From positions 87,170 to 151,169 of the forward strand of contig DVIT01000012.1 of NCBI GenBank assembly GCA_018711005.1: a stretch of 64,000 nucleotides of DNA. The letters are read 5' to 3'. This document shows, piece by piece, positions 7,701 to 17,696 of this stretch (position 1 is the stretch's first letter; each line of letters starts with the position of its first letter). The notes beneath the pieces are model-generated. The model searched no databases. It worked only from the letters and a program-made list of their open reading frames with translations, and was not told where the DNA came from. The translations under genes were made by a program, and so were the position numbers. Source of the stretch: Candidatus Scybalocola faecigallinarum. Its GTDB lineage: Bacteria > Bacillota > Clostridia > Lachnospirales > Lachnospiraceae.

Positions 7701-10373
7701 ATGAACTACAAAATAACGGACACAGAATTTCGTCTTGAAGATCCCCAGAACGTTGGCGGGCTATATATGCCTTTAGTCAACGAAAAGGTGATGAGCTGCA
7801 TTACACCGGACGGTCATGGGGATAATAAGATCTCCCAGGACTGCTTCTTTTTAGAGCCGGTGAGTATTGAAAATCTTCACAGCAGCATGAGTACAAGGAA
7901 TTTCTGGTGTATCGTGGATGGGGAGGATGCGCCCTGGTCTGTTTTCGGTTATTCCGTATATCAGCAGGCACAGCGGCATACGCCTCAGGAAGAAAAGGCA
8001 TGGCTTCAAGCAGGACCATACTGGCAGGAAGTAAAGCGCACCTGCCCGAAAAACGGATTGAGCGGAACCGTTCTTTCCTTCTGCCCTGTAGGCGAGGAAA
8101 TGGCAGAAATCATGAAGGTCACTTTGGAAAACAAGGGAGAAGCGCCGATAACATTAACACCTGTGGCGGCTGTCCCCATTTTCGCAAGAGGAGCAGATCA
8201 TATCCGTGATCATCGCCATGTTACAGCACTGCTGAACCGGATCTGTGTGACACAGGACGGCGTAGTGGTAACACCTTCCATGGCCTTTGACGAGCGGGGA
8301 CATCATAAGAACGATATATCCTATGGCGTGTACGGCCGGGACGAGCTTGGGGGAAAGCCTGTCGGAGCCGTACCGACGGTAGAGGATTTTATTGGTGACG
8401 GCGGAAGCTATATGGCGCCGGTATCTGTACTGAAGGGATGCGCCTTAAGCACAGAAGGCGCGGAGTTTGACGGATTTGAAGCCATGGGCGGACTGTGGTT
8501 TGAAAAAGTAACTCTGGAGCCGGGCGAATCCCGCAGCTACTGTCTGGTATTAAGCTATAACGGTGAGGGCCTTGAATATCTGGATGTTAAAAAGGCAGGA
8601 ATCGCTTTTGAAGAAATGAAGGTTTACTGGAATGACCAGAAGATTATTACCTGCCACACATCAGAGCCTACCTTTGACACATGGATGGCCTGGGTCAGCC
8701 TGCAGCCCCATCTGCGCCGGATTTATGGCTGCTCCTTCCTGCCTCACCATGACTACGGCCGCGGCGGCCGGGGATGGCGGGACCTGTGGCAGGACTGCCT
8801 GTCCCTGATCCTGATCAATCCGGAAATCGTCCGCAGCGACCTGAAGAACTTCTTTGCAGGTATCCGTGCCGACGGAACTAATGCAACTATTATCGGCAGC
8901 CGTCCCGGCGAATTTATTGCTGACCGCAATGCCATTGTCCGGGTATGGATGGATCATGCATACTGGCCATTCCGCACCGTTGCCCTGTACCTGGAGCAGA
9001 CCGGAGACTATCCGTTCCTGTTTGAAAGCCAGCCTTATTTCAGGGATAAGATTCTTAACCGGGGTACAAAGATTGATGAGGCTTATGCAGATGACGGAAG
9101 CAACTGCCTGAAGGATGCCGGCGGAAATATGTACCAGGGAACCCTTTTAGAGCATTTGCTCTTACAACATCTGGCTCAGTTTTTCGATGTAGGCGAACAT
9201 AATCATATGCGTCTCCACGGTGCCGACTGGAATGACGCCCTTGATATGGCCGCAGACAGAGGCGAGAGCGTGGCATTTACCGCAGCCTACAGCGGAAACT
9301 TTAAGGAACTGGCTGATCTGTGCCGGACGATTAAGAAAAAGATGAGCGTTAAATCTGTGCGGGTATTTAAGGAACTGACCATGCTTTTAGATGCCAGCCC
9401 GGAGATTTATAAAGATGTGGCTAAGAAAAATGCCCTTCTGGATGCATTTTGCACCGCAAGCTGCAGCCATGTCAGCGGTGAGCTGGCAGAGATTGACATT
9501 GACCATCTGGCCGATGTCCTGGAGCAGATGGGCCTTTGGATCAATAATCATATCCGCTGCATGGAAATCGTTCATGACGATGCCGGAGAGAGCTGGTTCA
9601 ACGGCTACTACAACAATCACGGACAGCAGGCTGAAGGCGTTAAGGATGGCCGCGTGCGAATGATGCTTACCGGACAGGTATTTACTATTTTATCCGGAAC
9701 AGCCCTGGATGAGCAGGTAGAGCAGATCAGCCGGGCTGCAGAAAAGTATTTGTACAAAAAGGAGATCGGCGGCTATCGTCTGAATACGGATTTTGCGGAA
9801 AATAACATGGATATGGGAAGAATGTTCGGATTTGCCTATGGCCATAAGGAAAACGGAGCCGTATTCTGCCATATGAGCGTTATGTACGCCTATGCCCTGT
9901 ATTCCAGAGGCTTTGTCCGGGAAGGTTATAAAGCCATTGCTTCATTATACGAAAAAGCAGCCGACTTTGAAACAAGCCATATGTATCCGGGCATTCCTGA
10001 ATACTTTACCCCGAGAGGACAGGGCGTTTATTCCTACCTTACCGGTGCAGGAAGCTGGATGGTGCTTACCGTACTGACTCAGATGTACGGCGTACGGGGC
10101 AGGGAAGGACATCTTCAGCTGGCGCCGAAGCTTCTGGCATCCCAGTTTGACAGTAACGGCGTTGCCGGCGTTTCCTTAAAATTTGCCGGAAAATTGCTGG
10201 ACATCAGCTATGTCAATGCGCAGCATAAAGATTTCGGAGACTATGAAGTGGAGGAGATCTTTATTAACGGGCGGCAGTATTTTAATGAAGAAAACTGCGG
10301 CATTATCCAGCGAGAGTTTATCAAGTCTCTCCCATCCGATACGGTTAATGAAATTAAAGTCATCCTTGCATAA
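7701..10373 (+). CDS. GH94-family glycoside phosphorylase
   Basis: Start chosen at ATG 7701 after 'ataggaggg'; 'HDYGRGGRGWRDLWQDCLSLIL', 'FAGIRADGTNATIIG', catalytic region 'RLHGADWNDALDMA', 'GLWFNGYYNNHG'-like motifs. Confidence 0.85.
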   Translation: MNYKITDTEFRLEDPQNVGGLYMPLVNEKVMSCITPDGHGDNKISQDCFFLEPVSIENLHSSMSTRNFWCIVDGEDAPWSVFGYSVYQQAQRHTPQEEKAWLQAGPYWQEVKRTCPKNGLSGTVLSFCPVGEEMAEIMKVTLENKGEAPITLTPVAAVPIFARGADHIRDHRHVTALLNRICVTQDGVVVTPSMAFDERGHHKNDISYGVYGRDELGGKPVGAVPTVEDFIGDGGSYMAPVSVLKGCALSTEGAEFDGFEAMGGLWFEKVTLEPGESRSYCLVLSYNGEGLEYLDVKKAGIAFEEMKVYWNDQKIITCHTSEPTFDTWMAWVSLQPHLRRIYGCSFLPHHDYGRGGRGWRDLWQDCLSLILINPEIVRSDLKNFFAGIRADGTNATIIGSRPGEFIADRNAIVRVWMDHAYWPFRTVALYLEQTGDYPFLFESQPYFRDKILNRGTKIDEAYADDGSNCLKDAGGNMYQGTLLEHLLLQHLAQFFDVGEHNHMRLHGADWNDALDMAADRGESVAFTAAYSGNFKELADLCRTIKKKMSVKSVRVFKELTMLLDASPEIYKDVAKKNALLDAFCTASCSHVSGELAEIDIDHLADVLEQMGLWINNHIRCMEIVHDDAGESWFNGYYNNHGQQAEGVKDGRVRMMLTGQVFTILSGTALDEQVEQISRAAEKYLYKKEIGGYRLNTDFAENNMDMGRMFGFAYGHKENGAVFCHMSVMYAYALYSRGFVREGYKAIASLYEKAADFETSHMYPGIPEYFTPRGQGVYSYLTGAGSWMVLTVLTQMYGVRGREGHLQLAPKLLASQFDSNGVAGVSLKFAGKLLDISYVNAQHKDFGDYEVEEIFINGRQYFNEENCGIIQREFIKSLPSDTVNEIKVILA

Positions 10374-10390
10374 GCATGTGGATCATAAAA

Positions 10391-10433
10391 CTTTGGGCCG
10401 GAGGCCAGGCCGCCTTTGGCCCCAAAGCTATAA
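10391..10433 (+). promoter_or_regulatory. Intercistronic hairpin between the two phosphorylase genes
   Basis: CTTTGGGCC...GGCCCCAAAG inverted repeat, no T-run. Confidence 0.6.
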
Positions 10434-10450
10434 AATAACAGGAGGCAGTT

Positions 10451-13400
10451 ATGTTAGATAAGGAAATGAACTACATTTTGGAACAGTATCAGCAGAAATC
10501 TCTGTTTTCAAGCTTTCTCCCAGGTATCAGCGGAGAGCTGGGGATTCCTCTGTGGTGCTATTATGTCAACCGCGGACAGGCCATCTCCTGCTTTGGCGTG
10601 CAGGATAAAAACCATGGTATTATGGAATTTTACCCTGCCCATCAGGCATATGAGCGTACCTCTCTTATGGGCTTCCGTACCTTTTTAAAGATCAATGGAA
10701 GCTGTACAGAGGCCTTTGCGGATCCTGCACAGAAACAGGTGATGCGTGTTGGTATGAACAGCCTGACTATTGAGGAAGAAACGCCGGATTATAAGATTAC
10801 TGTAGAGTATGAGACACTTCCCGGCGAGCCTCTTGCAGCTCTGATGCGTTCGGTAAAGGTTACAAACCTTTCCGGAAAAGACATGGCGCTGGAAGTGATC
10901 GACGGTATGGCAGAAGTGCTTCCCTATGGGGTCAGCGGCGGCGCTATGAAGGAGATGGGCCAGACGACAAAGGCATGGATGCAGGTTTTGGATACCGAGC
11001 TTTGCCAGCCTAAGTTCAAGGTTCGGGCCAGTATGGAGGATTCTGCTGAGGTTTCCCAGATCGAAGGCTTTAACTACGCATTAGCTAAAGACTGCCAGGA
11101 TGGCTCAAAGCTCCTTCCGGTGATTGTGGACCGCGAAGTATTATTTGAGTATGACAGCACTTTGATGCGCGCTTACGGATTTATGTCCCACAGCGTTGAT
11201 GAGCTTATGGCAAAAGAGCAGGTAACCTGCAATGATGTACCCACCAGCTTCTTTGGCACGAAGAAAGAATTAAAGGCCGGAGAAAGCCTTAATATTAAAG
11301 AACTTTACGGCATGTCCGAGAACCGGAAGGCTTACGATACTATGGTGGGCAAGTTTTTAACCGATGGATGGTTTGAGGAAAAACAGGCTCAGGCAAAAGC
11401 GCTGACCACTCAGATTACAGAGCGGATCGCAACAAAGACCGCAGATCCTGTCTTTGATGCATACTGCCGCCAGAATTATCTGGATAACCTGCTGAGAGGC
11501 GGATATCCTGTAAAACTTGGAAAGAACCAGATCTTTTACCTGTATTCCAGAAAGCACGGAGATATGGAAAGAGATTACAACTTCTTCTCCATGCTTCCTG
11601 AATATTATTCCCAGGGTAACGGCAACTTCCGCGATGTTAACCAGAACCGCAGAAGCGATATGCTTTATTCCCCATTTGTAGGCGATAGTGCCATTAAGAC
11701 TTTTTATAATGCGCTTCAGATCAACGGATATAACCCGCTGAGTATTGATAAAATGACTTACCGCATTAAAACGGAAACCCCGGAAGGCGCAGCTGTTCTT
11801 GAAAAGACCGGAAAGATCGGCGGCATGGATTTCCTTGCCAACGGTGATTATACTCCGGGACAGCTTTATAAAGCCCTGGAAAATGCCGGTGTTGACAATA
11901 TCCAGGAAGTTTTTGAAGAAGTTCTGGATGCATCCCTGCGTATGGATACCACAAGCTATGGGGAAGGTCACTGGAGCGATCACTGGACCTACAACCTGGA
12001 TCTTGTGGATGCGTACCTGGCCGTTTATCCGGAAAAGAAGGAAGAACTTCTTTATGATGATGATTCCTACTTATTTACCCAGGCACGGATGGAGATCCTT
12101 CCAAGAACACAGCGCTACGTTGCAACCGATCACGGTGTGCGCCAGTACCATTATCTGAAGGAAAATGTAGATACCTCTGTTCCTGAAAATCGTTATCTTA
12201 AGGATGAGGCACAGAATGTAGTACACACCAACCTTATGTCCAAAATGCTTACCCTGACAGCCAATAAAGTGGCTGCCCTGGATCCCTATGGCATGGGTGT
12301 GGAAATGGAAGGCGGAAAGCCGGGCTGGTATGACGCATTAAATGGTCTGCCGGGACTTTTAGGTTCTTCCATGGCAGAGGCTTACGAAGTTTACCGGATG
12401 ATCTGCTGGGAAAAGGAAGCCGTACAGGAAAGCGGCAGAGATGTTGCCTTACTGGAAGAAGTGGCTGAGCTTGCCCTGGCCGTAGCAAAAGCCTGCAAAG
12501 ATCATGTAGATGAAATGGAAGGCGACGGACAGGCTTATGGCCTTTGGACGGATATTAACAATGCCAAAGAAGCTTTCTGGGCAAAAACAGCAAAATCTGT
12601 TTCCGGAAAGACGGTTGTATGGAACAGCAAACAGCAGCTGGAGGTGCTGGATGCTTACGCCCTTGTTATGAAAAAAGGCATTGAAAAGGCACAGAGAGTC
12701 GGCGGCCCGGTTTGCCCCACATACTTCTATTATGATGTGCCGGAATATGAAAAAACCCAGGATGGCCTGATGCCATTGAAATTCCAGGTAGAGCGGACAC
12801 CGGATTTCCTTGAAGGCTCTGTGCATATGCTGAAGCTTAAAGATTTTGACGGACTTAAAAAGACCGTTTATGACAATGTTAAAAACAGCCGTCTGTATGA
12901 CCAGCCGCTGAAAATGTACAAAGTGAATGCGTCCCTGTCTGAGGCATCCTTTGAGCTGGGCAGAGCCTGTGCATTTACCCCCGGCTGGCTGGAAAATGAA
13001 TCTGTATGGCTTCATATGGAATACAAGTATCTGCTTGAACTGCTGAAGTCCGGATTGTATGAGGAATTTGAACAGGATTTCCACGATGCGGCTGTTTGCT
13101 TCCTTCCGGAAGATATGTACGGAAGAAGCCCGCTGGAAAACTCCTCTTTCATTGCCAGCAGCGCAAATCCAAACAAGAAGATCCATGGCAAAGGTTTTGT
13201 AGCCCGCTTAAGCGGTTCTACAGCAGAATTTCTGCAGATCTGGCAGCTGATGATGTTTGGCAGTCGGCCATTTGTCATGAAGGATGGGGAACTGACCCTG
13301 GATCTTATGCCATGTATCCCGTCTTACCTGGCTGAAGGTGTTGATGTGATTGAAACTACCTTCCTGGGAAGCATCAAGACGGTTTACAGACTGAACGGCC

Positions 13401-13552
13401 TTAAGGCCCTGATCCCCGGCGGTTATTCTATTAAAGAAATTTCCCTGGAACGTGCAGACGGAAGTTCTGTAACAAAAACCGCTGTTACCGGAGAAGATGC
13501 AAGGCTTCTTCGCAGCGGTGAGTATACAAAGATGACCGTAGAGTTTGCATGA
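10451..13552 (+). CDS. Large beta-glucan/oligosaccharide phosphorylase of the GH94/GH149/GH161-type clan
   Basis: 1033 aa; 'LPGISGELGIPLWCYYVNRGQAISCFGVQDKNHGIMEFYPAHQAY', 'GEGHWSDHWTYNLDLVDAYLAVYPEKK', 'DALNGLPGLLGSSMAE'. Exact CAZy family not resolvable by eye. Confidence 0.75.
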   Translation: MLDKEMNYILEQYQQKSLFSSFLPGISGELGIPLWCYYVNRGQAISCFGVQDKNHGIMEFYPAHQAYERTSLMGFRTFLKINGSCTEAFADPAQKQVMRVGMNSLTIEEETPDYKITVEYETLPGEPLAALMRSVKVTNLSGKDMALEVIDGMAEVLPYGVSGGAMKEMGQTTKAWMQVLDTELCQPKFKVRASMEDSAEVSQIEGFNYALAKDCQDGSKLLPVIVDREVLFEYDSTLMRAYGFMSHSVDELMAKEQVTCNDVPTSFFGTKKELKAGESLNIKELYGMSENRKAYDTMVGKFLTDGWFEEKQAQAKALTTQITERIATKTADPVFDAYCRQNYLDNLLRGGYPVKLGKNQIFYLYSRKHGDMERDYNFFSMLPEYYSQGNGNFRDVNQNRRSDMLYSPFVGDSAIKTFYNALQINGYNPLSIDKMTYRIKTETPEGAAVLEKTGKIGGMDFLANGDYTPGQLYKALENAGVDNIQEVFEEVLDASLRMDTTSYGEGHWSDHWTYNLDLVDAYLAVYPEKKEELLYDDDSYLFTQARMEILPRTQRYVATDHGVRQYHYLKENVDTSVPENRYLKDEAQNVVHTNLMSKMLTLTANKVAALDPYGMGVEMEGGKPGWYDALNGLPGLLGSSMAEAYEVYRMICWEKEAVQESGRDVALLEEVAELALAVAKACKDHVDEMEGDGQAYGLWTDINNAKEAFWAKTAKSVSGKTVVWNSKQQLEVLDAYALVMKKGIEKAQRVGGPVCPTYFYYDVPEYEKTQDGLMPLKFQVERTPDFLEGSVHMLKLKDFDGLKKTVYDNVKNSRLYDQPLKMYKVNASLSEASFELGRACAFTPGWLENESVWLHMEYKYLLELLKSGLYEEFEQDFHDAAVCFLPEDMYGRSPLENSSFIASSANPNKKIHGKGFVARLSGSTAEFLQIWQLMMFGSRPFVMKDGELTLDLMPCIPSYLAEGVDVIETTFLGSIKTVYRLNGLKALIPGGYSIKEISLERADGSSVTKTAVTGEDARLLRSGEYTKMTVEFA

Positions 13553-13595
13553 TCCTGTAAGGCATGATTTTTAAGGCAGCGGAAGCTTTGCCCAT

Positions 13596-13648
13596 AAACA
13601 GCCGCACCGACAGACCAGGCTAGTCCGGGTTTGGCGCTGCGGCTGTTT
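13596..13648 (+). promoter_or_regulatory. Intercistronic hairpin upstream of GH30 gene
   Basis: Perfect 11-bp arms AAACAGCCGCA/TGCGGCTGTTT. Confidence 0.65.
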
Positions 13649-13674
13649 GAGCATATCAACTGGAGGAATATAAT

Positions 13675-14997
13675 ATGAAGGTTATTACAACAAACACTAA
13701 GGAAAATAAGTATTGGGAAGAATCGGCAGCAGATTCCCGGGAATTGTCCTGTATGCAGGCTGTTTGCCTGTATCCGGAGCTTAAGATGAACACCATCCAC
13801 GGCTTTGGCGGCGCATTTACGGAAAGCGCAGCTTATTGCTATTCACAGCTGCCGGAAACGGAAAAAGAAGCGTTTATTAAAGCCTGCTTTTCTGATGAAG
13901 GCTTAAGATATACCCTTGGCCGGACCCATATTAACAGCTGTGACTTTTCTCTGTCCAACTATGCAGCTGACGAAGACCCGGAAGATACAGAGCTTAAAAA
14001 GTTTTCTTTAGACCGTGAAGAAAAGTATATCCTTCCCCTGATCAAAGCAGCACAGTCTCAGTGCGGCGGAAACTTAAAGTTTTTACTTTCCCCGTGGAGC
14101 CCGCCGGCATTTATGAAAACCAATAATGAAATGAACCACGGCGGTTATTTAAAGGAAGAATACTATGAGCGCTGGGCCCAGTATATAGTCCGTTTTATAA
14201 AAGAGTATGAAGCCCGTGGCGTTCAGGTCAGCTGGGTGACTGTACAGAACGAGCCGGATGCTGTACAGACATGGGATTCCTGCAAATACAGCGCAGCCCA
14301 GGAAGGCGTTTTTGCCGGAAAATACCTTGGTCCGGCTTTAGAAGCTGCAGGGCTTTCCCATGTACGGATCTTTGTATGGGACCACAATAAAGAGTGTGCG
14401 TATGAGCGCACCTGCGGCTCCATGGCCCAGGAAGGGGCAGACAAATATGTCGCCGGCGTAGGTATCCACTGGTATACGGGCGATCATTTTGAAAATCTGG
14501 ATATGATCCGCCGCCGTTTCCCTCAGCTGGAAATCTTCTTTACAGAAGGCTGTGTGGAATACAGCCGCTTTGACCGTTCCAATGAGGTGCATAAAGGGGA
14601 AATGTATGCCCATGATATGATCGGCAACTTTAAAAACGGCGTCAGCGCATTTTTAGACTGGAACCTGCTTTTAGACAGCAAGGGCGGCCCTAACCATGTA
14701 GGCAACTTCTGTGATGCTCCCCTGATGTGTACGGAAGATTTTTCAAAGGTGGAAAAGCACCTCAGCTACTATTATATCGGCCATTTCAGCAGATATGTTA
14801 AACCAGGTGCCAGCGCTGTATGCGTTTCTTCCTATTGCAGTGAAGCAGAGTGTGCAGGATTTGTCAATCCTGACGGAGAAAAGGTGTTAATATTGCTGAA
14901 CCGCCAGGATAAAACGGTCCATGTGAATGCCGGAGCCAATGGCCAGGGGGCATCTATTGACCTGGCGCCTCACAGCATTGTGACACTTTGCTGGTAA
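13675..14997 (+). CDS. GH30-family glycoside hydrolase (glucosylceramidase / beta-1,6-glucanase-like)
   Basis: 'IHGFGGAFTESAAY', 'LLSPWSPPAFMKTNNEMNHGG', acid/base 'TVQNEPDA', nucleophile region 'FFTEGCVEYS'. Confidence 0.88.
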   Translation: MKVITTNTKENKYWEESAADSRELSCMQAVCLYPELKMNTIHGFGGAFTESAAYCYSQLPETEKEAFIKACFSDEGLRYTLGRTHINSCDFSLSNYAADEDPEDTELKKFSLDREEKYILPLIKAAQSQCGGNLKFLLSPWSPPAFMKTNNEMNHGGYLKEEYYERWAQYIVRFIKEYEARGVQVSWVTVQNEPDAVQTWDSCKYSAAQEGVFAGKYLGPALEAAGLSHVRIFVWDHNKECAYERTCGSMAQEGADKYVAGVGIHWYTGDHFENLDMIRRRFPQLEIFFTEGCVEYSRFDRSNEVHKGEMYAHDMIGNFKNGVSAFLDWNLLLDSKGGPNHVGNFCDAPLMCTEDFSKVEKHLSYYYIGHFSRYVKPGASAVCVSSYCSEAECAGFVNPDGEKVLILLNRQDKTVHVNAGANGQGASIDLAPHSIVTLCW

Positions 14998-15219
14998 TAA
15001 ACTTGTGCGGTGAGTTTTTTTATGGATAAAGTGCTTAGTATTTGAATAAAAACTAAAAAAATGACACCAATAAAAAATTTGTACCATTATAAAAATTGTA
15101 TAAAAAAACTATAATCATATTACAGTCCGGTCAGGGAACCGGAAATGATAAGAGATGAACAAAGCCGTTCCTGTGGAGAGGCTTTCTTCAGAGATTTTAT
15201 GTAAGGAGGACATGAAATT

Positions 15220-16638
15220 ATGAAAGGAAAAAACACAATGCGTAAATTGCTTGCTGCTGTTTTAGCTGGAACAATGATCTTTTCCATGGCAGCTTGCGGT
15301 GATACCGGCGAAGCTCCGGCAGCTGATGACGGCGGAGATGCTGCAGCAGAATCTTCTACAGATGATGCTCAGGTTTCCGGCAAGGCTGATGCTTCTCAGA
15401 AGCTGGTTATCTGGACAATGGCAGCGGATATGCAGCAGTTTGCTGATAAGTACGTTGAGTCTCATCCGGATGTAGCTATCGAAGTTGTTGTTACAGCTCC
15501 GGCAGATTATCCTACAAAGGTTCAGAACGCTTTAAGATCCGGCGCTAAAGACCCGGATGTTGTGTGTGCAGAGCCACAGTCCATTCAGACATTTATTGAG
15601 GCAGGCTTCTTTGAAGACCTGAACCAGGAACCTTATAACGCACAGCAGTATGCTGAAAACTTCGTAGATTACGTTTGGGCAGCCGGACAGGATTCCGAAG
15701 GCAATCAGAGATGTATTTCCTATCAGATCACACCTTCCGCAATCTTCTATCGCCGTGATATTGCTGAAGACGTTTACGGAACATCAGATCCGGAAGTGAT
15801 CGGTGAAAAGTTTGCTACATATGATTCCATACTTACAACCGGTCAGGAGATGAAAGAAAAAGGCTACAGAATCTTCGCTTCTACTGGTGAGCTTGGCTTC
15901 TTTGCAGGCAATGAGCCATGGATTGTTGACGGTACCCTGAATCTTTCTCAGAGCCGTATGGATCAGATGAACACTGCTATTGAGCTTTATACACAGGATC
16001 TGACCTGCTATGTTGATACATGGTCTACAACATGGTATCAGGCTATGAACGGCCCGATTCCTCTGGTTGGCGACGAAGTTGATATGTGGGATCAGGAAGC
16101 CGTAGACGCAGCTGCTGCAGCTGCTGAAGGCGAAACTGAAGTATTTGCATTCGGTCTTCCAAGCTGGGGCGTATTAACACTTCGTGACAATGCTCCGGAT
16201 AACTCCGGTAAATGGGGCGTTTGCCAGGGACCCACATACACATTCAGCGGCGGTACATTCCTTGGTATCAATCCTAACAGCGAAGACAAAGATCTTGCAT
16301 GGGATTTCATTACATTCTGTACAACAAACGAAGAAACACTTGACTGGTGGATCGAGACCTCTGAAGGTGACGTTGTATCCTGGATCCCATCAATTGAGAA
16401 ACATAGAGATGACGAGAACGAATACTATGGCGGCCAGAAACTGTATGAACTGTTCCTCGGTCTTGCAGAGCATATCGACTACTCTAACGTAACACCGATG
16501 GATACTGAGTGTAATGACCTTTGGAATGCTGCAATCGGTTCGATCCAGAGAGGTGAGATGACGCAGGAAGAAGCCATCAGCAATTTCTACGATCAGATTG
16601 AATCCACATATCCGGATATTACAGTAAACAGAGAGTAA
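15220..16638 (+). CDS. ABC transporter sugar-binding lipoprotein
   Basis: Lipobox 'MAACGD'; family 1 extracellular solute-binding protein pattern; next to MalF/MalG-like permeases. Confidence 0.92.
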   Translation: MKGKNTMRKLLAAVLAGTMIFSMAACGDTGEAPAADDGGDAAAESSTDDAQVSGKADASQKLVIWTMAADMQQFADKYVESHPDVAIEVVVTAPADYPTKVQNALRSGAKDPDVVCAEPQSIQTFIEAGFFEDLNQEPYNAQQYAENFVDYVWAAGQDSEGNQRCISYQITPSAIFYRRDIAEDVYGTSDPEVIGEKFATYDSILTTGQEMKEKGYRIFASTGELGFFAGNEPWIVDGTLNLSQSRMDQMNTAIELYTQDLTCYVDTWSTTWYQAMNGPIPLVGDEVDMWDQEAVDAAAAAAEGETEVFAFGLPSWGVLTLRDNAPDNSGKWGVCQGPTYTFSGGTFLGINPNSEDKDLAWDFITFCTTNEETLDWWIETSEGDVVSWIPSIEKHRDDENEYYGGQKLYELFLGLAEHIDYSNVTPMDTECNDLWNAAIGSIQRGEMTQEEAISNFYDQIESTYPDITVNRE

Positions 16639-16682
16639 TATGTGACGGAAACCTCTGGTTCCGTGAAATATGTGTCTGACAA

Positions 16683-16710
16683 GGAGCTGCCGCCGGACAG
16701 CGGCAGCTCC
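16683..16710 (+). promoter_or_regulatory. Intercistronic stem-loop between binding-protein gene and permease genes
   Basis: GGAGCTGCCGC-CGGACA-GCGGCAGCTCC, 11-bp perfect arms. Confidence 0.75.
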
Positions 16711-16740
16711 TGTTATATCTGAGGAAAGGAGACGTATGCT

Positions 16741-17694
16741 ATGGCATCCCAAAACACTGCGGTATCGGGAAAACCTGTTAAAACCAAAAAGAAGGATCTG
16801 AATAAGACCGGCTATGGTTACCTGTTTGTTGCACCTTTTGTTATTATATTTATCATTTTCTGCATCTATCCCGTTGTTCGTACATTGTACTTAAGCTTTA
16901 CCGATTATCCCGGCTATGGAAACCCGATTTTTAACGGAATCGATAACTATATCCGTGTTATCAATGATAAGTTTTTCTGGCGGGATTTGTGGAACACCAT
17001 TAAAATCTGGGGCGTGAACATTATTGTTCAGTTAGGCCTCGCATTCCTGCTGACGATTGTATTTAGTGATATTAAGTATAAGATCCGCGGCTTAAGCATT
17101 TTCCGTGCTTTATTCTATCTGCCAAACCTGATCGCTGCCACATCTGTAGCATTCCTGTTCCAGACCCTTCTTGACTGGAAATATGGTACAGTTAATCAGC
17201 TGCTTGGTACAAGTATTAACTGGCTTGGCGATGTAAATGTAACTCCGTATGTTGTATCCATTATCGGCGCCTGGATGTGGTTTGGTAACTCCTTTATCAT
17301 GCTCATGGCCGGTGTTCAGGGTATTTCCAAAGAATACTATGAGGCTGCAGCTATTGATGGTGCAGGCCGCTGGAAAGTATTTACAAAGATCACACTTCCT
17401 CTGTTAAAGCCCATCCTTCTGTATGTAAGTATTACATCCTTCATCGGTGGTCTCCAGCTGTTCGATGTTCCGTTCCTGATGTGCGGCGGTACAAACGGTA
17501 ACCCATCCGGAACAACTCAGACCATGGTTATGTACCTGTACCGGTTCGGTTTTGAAAATAATCAGGTTGGCTACGCTGCTGCTATCGCCTATACAATCTT
17601 TATTATGATCCTGATTGTTTCCATTATCCAGCTGAAAGTCCTTGGCTCCAGCAATGACGGTACGCCGAAGAAAAAGAGAGGAGGTAGAAAATAA
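16741..17694 (+). CDS. Carbohydrate ABC transporter permease (MalF-like)
   Basis: 'YEAAAIDGAGRWKVFTKITLPLLKPILLY' EAA motif; six TM segments. Confidence 0.93.
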   Translation: MASQNTAVSGKPVKTKKKDLNKTGYGYLFVAPFVIIFIIFCIYPVVRTLYLSFTDYPGYGNPIFNGIDNYIRVINDKFFWRDLWNTIKIWGVNIIVQLGLAFLLTIVFSDIKYKIRGLSIFRALFYLPNLIAATSVAFLFQTLLDWKYGTVNQLLGTSINWLGDVNVTPYVVSIIGAWMWFGNSFIMLMAGVQGISKEYYEAAAIDGAGRWKVFTKITLPLLKPILLYVSITSFIGGLQLFDVPFLMCGGTNGNPSGTTQTMVMYLYRFGFENNQVGYAAAIAYTIFIMILIVSIIQLKVLGSSNDGTPKKKRGGRK

Positions 17695-17696
17695 TT

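Noticed and set aside
11357-11983. 208-aa and other long minus-strand ORFs inside the phosphorylase and GH30 genes
   Set aside because: Antisense frames in coding regions with biased codon use; no domains and no ribosome-binding sites.
15000-15215. Search for a catabolite-responsive element upstream of the sugar-binding protein
   Set aside because: No convincing TGNAANCGNTNNCA match was found by eye.
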